From the NCBI RefSeq assembly GCF_017304615.1, contig NZ_JAFKLZ010000004.1, forward strand, positions 212,701-276,700: DNA of 64,000 bases. The letters run 5' to 3'. Positions 62,838 to 64,000 of this stretch are shown in pieces (within the stretch, counting starts at the first letter, position 1; every line of letters begins with the position of its first letter). Position numbers and translations under genes: made by a program. Source of the stretch: Sphingomonas sp. GTDB lineage: Bacteria > Pseudomonadota > Alphaproteobacteria > Sphingomonadales > Sphingomonadaceae. The notes under the pieces were generated by a model. It worked only from the letters and a program-made list of their open reading frames with translations, had not been told where the DNA came from and did no database searches.

Positions 62838-63124
62838 TACTCGGCACGCTCCTTCGAAATGCGGAAGATGTTGCGGAACGCGACGACGACGCCGAGCGCG
62901 ATACCGACGATCAGTCCCCAGTGGGAACCGGTGAACCAGTGATCGATGGCCCAGCCGAGCACGCCGCCGCCGAGCGGCGCGCCGATCAGCTCCATCAGCA
63001 CGCGCGACCCCTGGCCATAACCCTTTGCTGGCTGCGCCGGCGCCGTGCCGACCCGCGCCTCTTCGACGGCGCGCGCATTGGCGATCCGGCGGTCAAGGTC
63101 ATCGATCTGGCTGTTGTCGGCCAA
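62837..63124 (-). CDS. atpI: ATP synthase subunit I (AtpI)
   Basis: 95 residues if the TTG at 63124 is used; the frame is open to a TTG at 63262 but that adds an Arg/Phe-rich stretch unlike the family. The DNSQIDDLDRRIANARAVEEAR segment and two membrane helices (LMELIGAPLGGGVLGWAIDHWF and WGLIVGIALGVVVAFRNIFRI) are typical of alphaproteobacterial AtpI. It aids c-ring assembly and heads the operon. Confidence 0.85.
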   Translation of the reverse strand: MADNSQIDDLDRRIANARAVEEARVGTAPAQPAKGYGQGSRVLMELIGAPLGGGVLGWAIDHWFTGSHWGLIVGIALGVVVAFRNIFRISKERAE

Positions 63125-63341
63125 CGCGTGCAAAATCCTGATAAAGAAACGCCGCCACGCTTCGGCAAGCGGGCGACGGCCAATAACAAACGGACGGAAA
63201 GCGAAAAGGCCGTAGCCCCGTTTGCTAGGCGCGCGTTTAGGAAAGGGGTCCGGCCGAGTCAACCGTTGTGGTCGGCATCGGCCGGCCGGGCCGCGTTCGC
63301 CGCAATTGCGCGCCTGCTATCATGCGGATAACGCTTGCGGG

Positions 63342-63920
63342 ATGAGCGACGGGGGCAGCGACAATGCGGGGCATCGCGCGCGGCTGCGCGAGCGGCTGTT
63401 CGCCGACGCCGATGGACTGCTCGATCACGAGCTGATCGAATATCTGCTCGCGACCGCCATTCCGCGCCGCGACACCAAGCCGCTGGCGAAGGCGCTACTC
63501 AAGGAGTTCGGCGGGATCGGCGCGCTGTTGACCGCGCCGCCCGAGGCTATCGCTGCGGTCAGGGGCATGGGCGACACCTCGGTCGCGGCGATCAAGATCG
63601 CGCACGCCGCCGCGCTGCGGATGCTTCGTGCCGAGGTCGCGGCAAAGCCGGTGCTGGCCAACTGGCAGGCTCTGCTCGACTATCTGCGCGCCGACATGGC
63701 ACACCACGGCAACGAACGCGTCCGCGTCCTTCACCTCAATACACGCAACATGCTGATCCGCGACGAATTGATGAGCGAAGGGTCGATCGACGAGGCTCCC
63801 TTATACGTCCGCGAAGTCATTCGCCGCGCGATGGAGCTGAAATCCGCCGCGATCATCCTCGTCCACAACCATCCCACTCAACCTATTTCCATCACGCTCG
63901 ATCACGCTCCTAACCGTTGA
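63342..63920 (+). pseudogene. radC: RadC/JAB-domain gene interrupted after its HNHP motif
   Basis: From the ATG at 63342 the protein matches RadC: helix-hairpin-helix-like N-terminus (LLDHELIEYLLATAIPRRDTKPLAKALLKEFGGIGALL), MGDTSVAAIKIAHAAALRM and the JAB domain EGSIDEAPLYVREVIRRAMELKSAAIILVHNHP. RadC normally continues SGDPTPSxxD to complete the metal motif. Here the frame reads TQPISITLDHAPNR and stops at 63920, so the second half of the JAB site and about 30-40 residues are missing. The native sequence ends near 63875. The rest of the gene, if any, is outside the window. Confidence 0.8.
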
Positions 63921-64000
63921 ATCACTTGAACTTTTAGGCTTGTCGTAGCGCAGGACGTTGTGGCATATTGGGGTCGGTTTTGAGGGGGATCGATCGCCCT
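63876..64000. mobile_element. Possible end of an inserted element (unidentified)
   Basis: From 63876 the sequence no longer matches RadC and contains no recognisable gene. Its composition is less GC-rich (ATCACTTGAACTTTTAGGC, GTTTTGAGGGGGATCG). The abrupt junction inside a conserved motif suggests an insertion sequence or other integrated DNA entering from the right. The element's other end and any transposase are outside the window, so the type cannot be named. Confidence 0.35.

Noticed and set aside
63125-63341. N-terminal extension of AtpI to 63262
   Set aside because: The extra residues are unlike other AtpI proteins, start with TTG without a Shine-Dalgarno and occupy the likely promoter region between atpI and radC.

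Overview
The window reads as a contiguous stretch of a GC-rich (roughly 65%) alphaproteobacterial chromosome. It is most likely Sphingomonas or a close relative: the F0 ATP synthase genes (atpI-B-E-F'-F) form their own operon, cobS/cobT sit side by side, there is a 180-kDa type NAD-glutamate dehydrogenase, and short palindromic repeats of the kind scattered through sphingomonad genomes are present. Genes are dense, overlaps of 1-8 bp are common, and GTG/TTG starts are frequent. I found no CRISPR array, rRNA or prophage.

Region by region. 1-8 kb: end of a UbiA-type prenyltransferase, pmbA/tldE, a CysQ-like phosphatase, a small secreted protein, an xpaC-telA pair, an FMN reductase and typA/bipA with a clear terminator. 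7.9-10.6 kb: a ygaV-ygaP-like ArsR/rhodanese operon divergent from an AhpD-like gene, then an SDR and an HxlR regulator separated by a perfect 13-bp inverted repeat. 10.5-17.7 kb: secreted cyclophilin, ECF sigma with putative membrane partner, SUKH-like and EVE genes, small secreted proteins, then infA-maf-(RNase E/G family)-yacG and tRNA-Phe. 17.7-18.1 kb: a PilZ protein.

18.2-25.2 kb holds the most interesting locus. It is an eight-gene minus-strand operon: SPFH-SHOCT, two zinc-ribbon DUF4178 proteins, an unreported-looking 49-residue membrane peptide, DUF350, a membrane-anchored polyamine aminopropyltransferase, a Tat-exported FAD amine-oxidase-like enzyme and a pyruvoyl AdoMet decarboxylase. 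It looks like a membrane-linked polyamine or aminopropyl chemistry module whose product is unknown to me.

25.3-36.6 kb: ECF42-type sigma with its DGPF/YCII partner, penicillin-acylase family enzyme, DUF1624/NagX-like membrane protein, PAS protein and the large NAD-GDH. 36.7-43.6 kb is an iron-uptake island. A plus-strand PepSY-DUF2271-DUF4198-apbE operon (candidate flavinylated reductase system) converges on a minus-strand TonB receptor-SEL1-PiuC operon. Both operon heads carry the same Fur-box-like motif, so co-regulation is likely. 43.6-46.7 kb: RHH protein, cobT, cobS. 46.8-51.4 kb: an HxlR regulator divergent from a detoxification-type cluster (three glyoxalase/VOC-type genes, GST, doubled DUF1428, RibD/DHFR-like).

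51.4-59.9 kb: PMT-type glycosyltransferase, GT2-GtrA fusion, leuB, recO, a FemAB-like acetyltransferase, a polysaccharide deacetylase, uvrC and a secreted protein. 59.9-63.1 kb: chorismate mutase, an NTF2-like protein and the F0 ATP synthase operon. The window ends in a radC-type gene that loses homology immediately after its HNHP motif, as if interrupted by inserted DNA.
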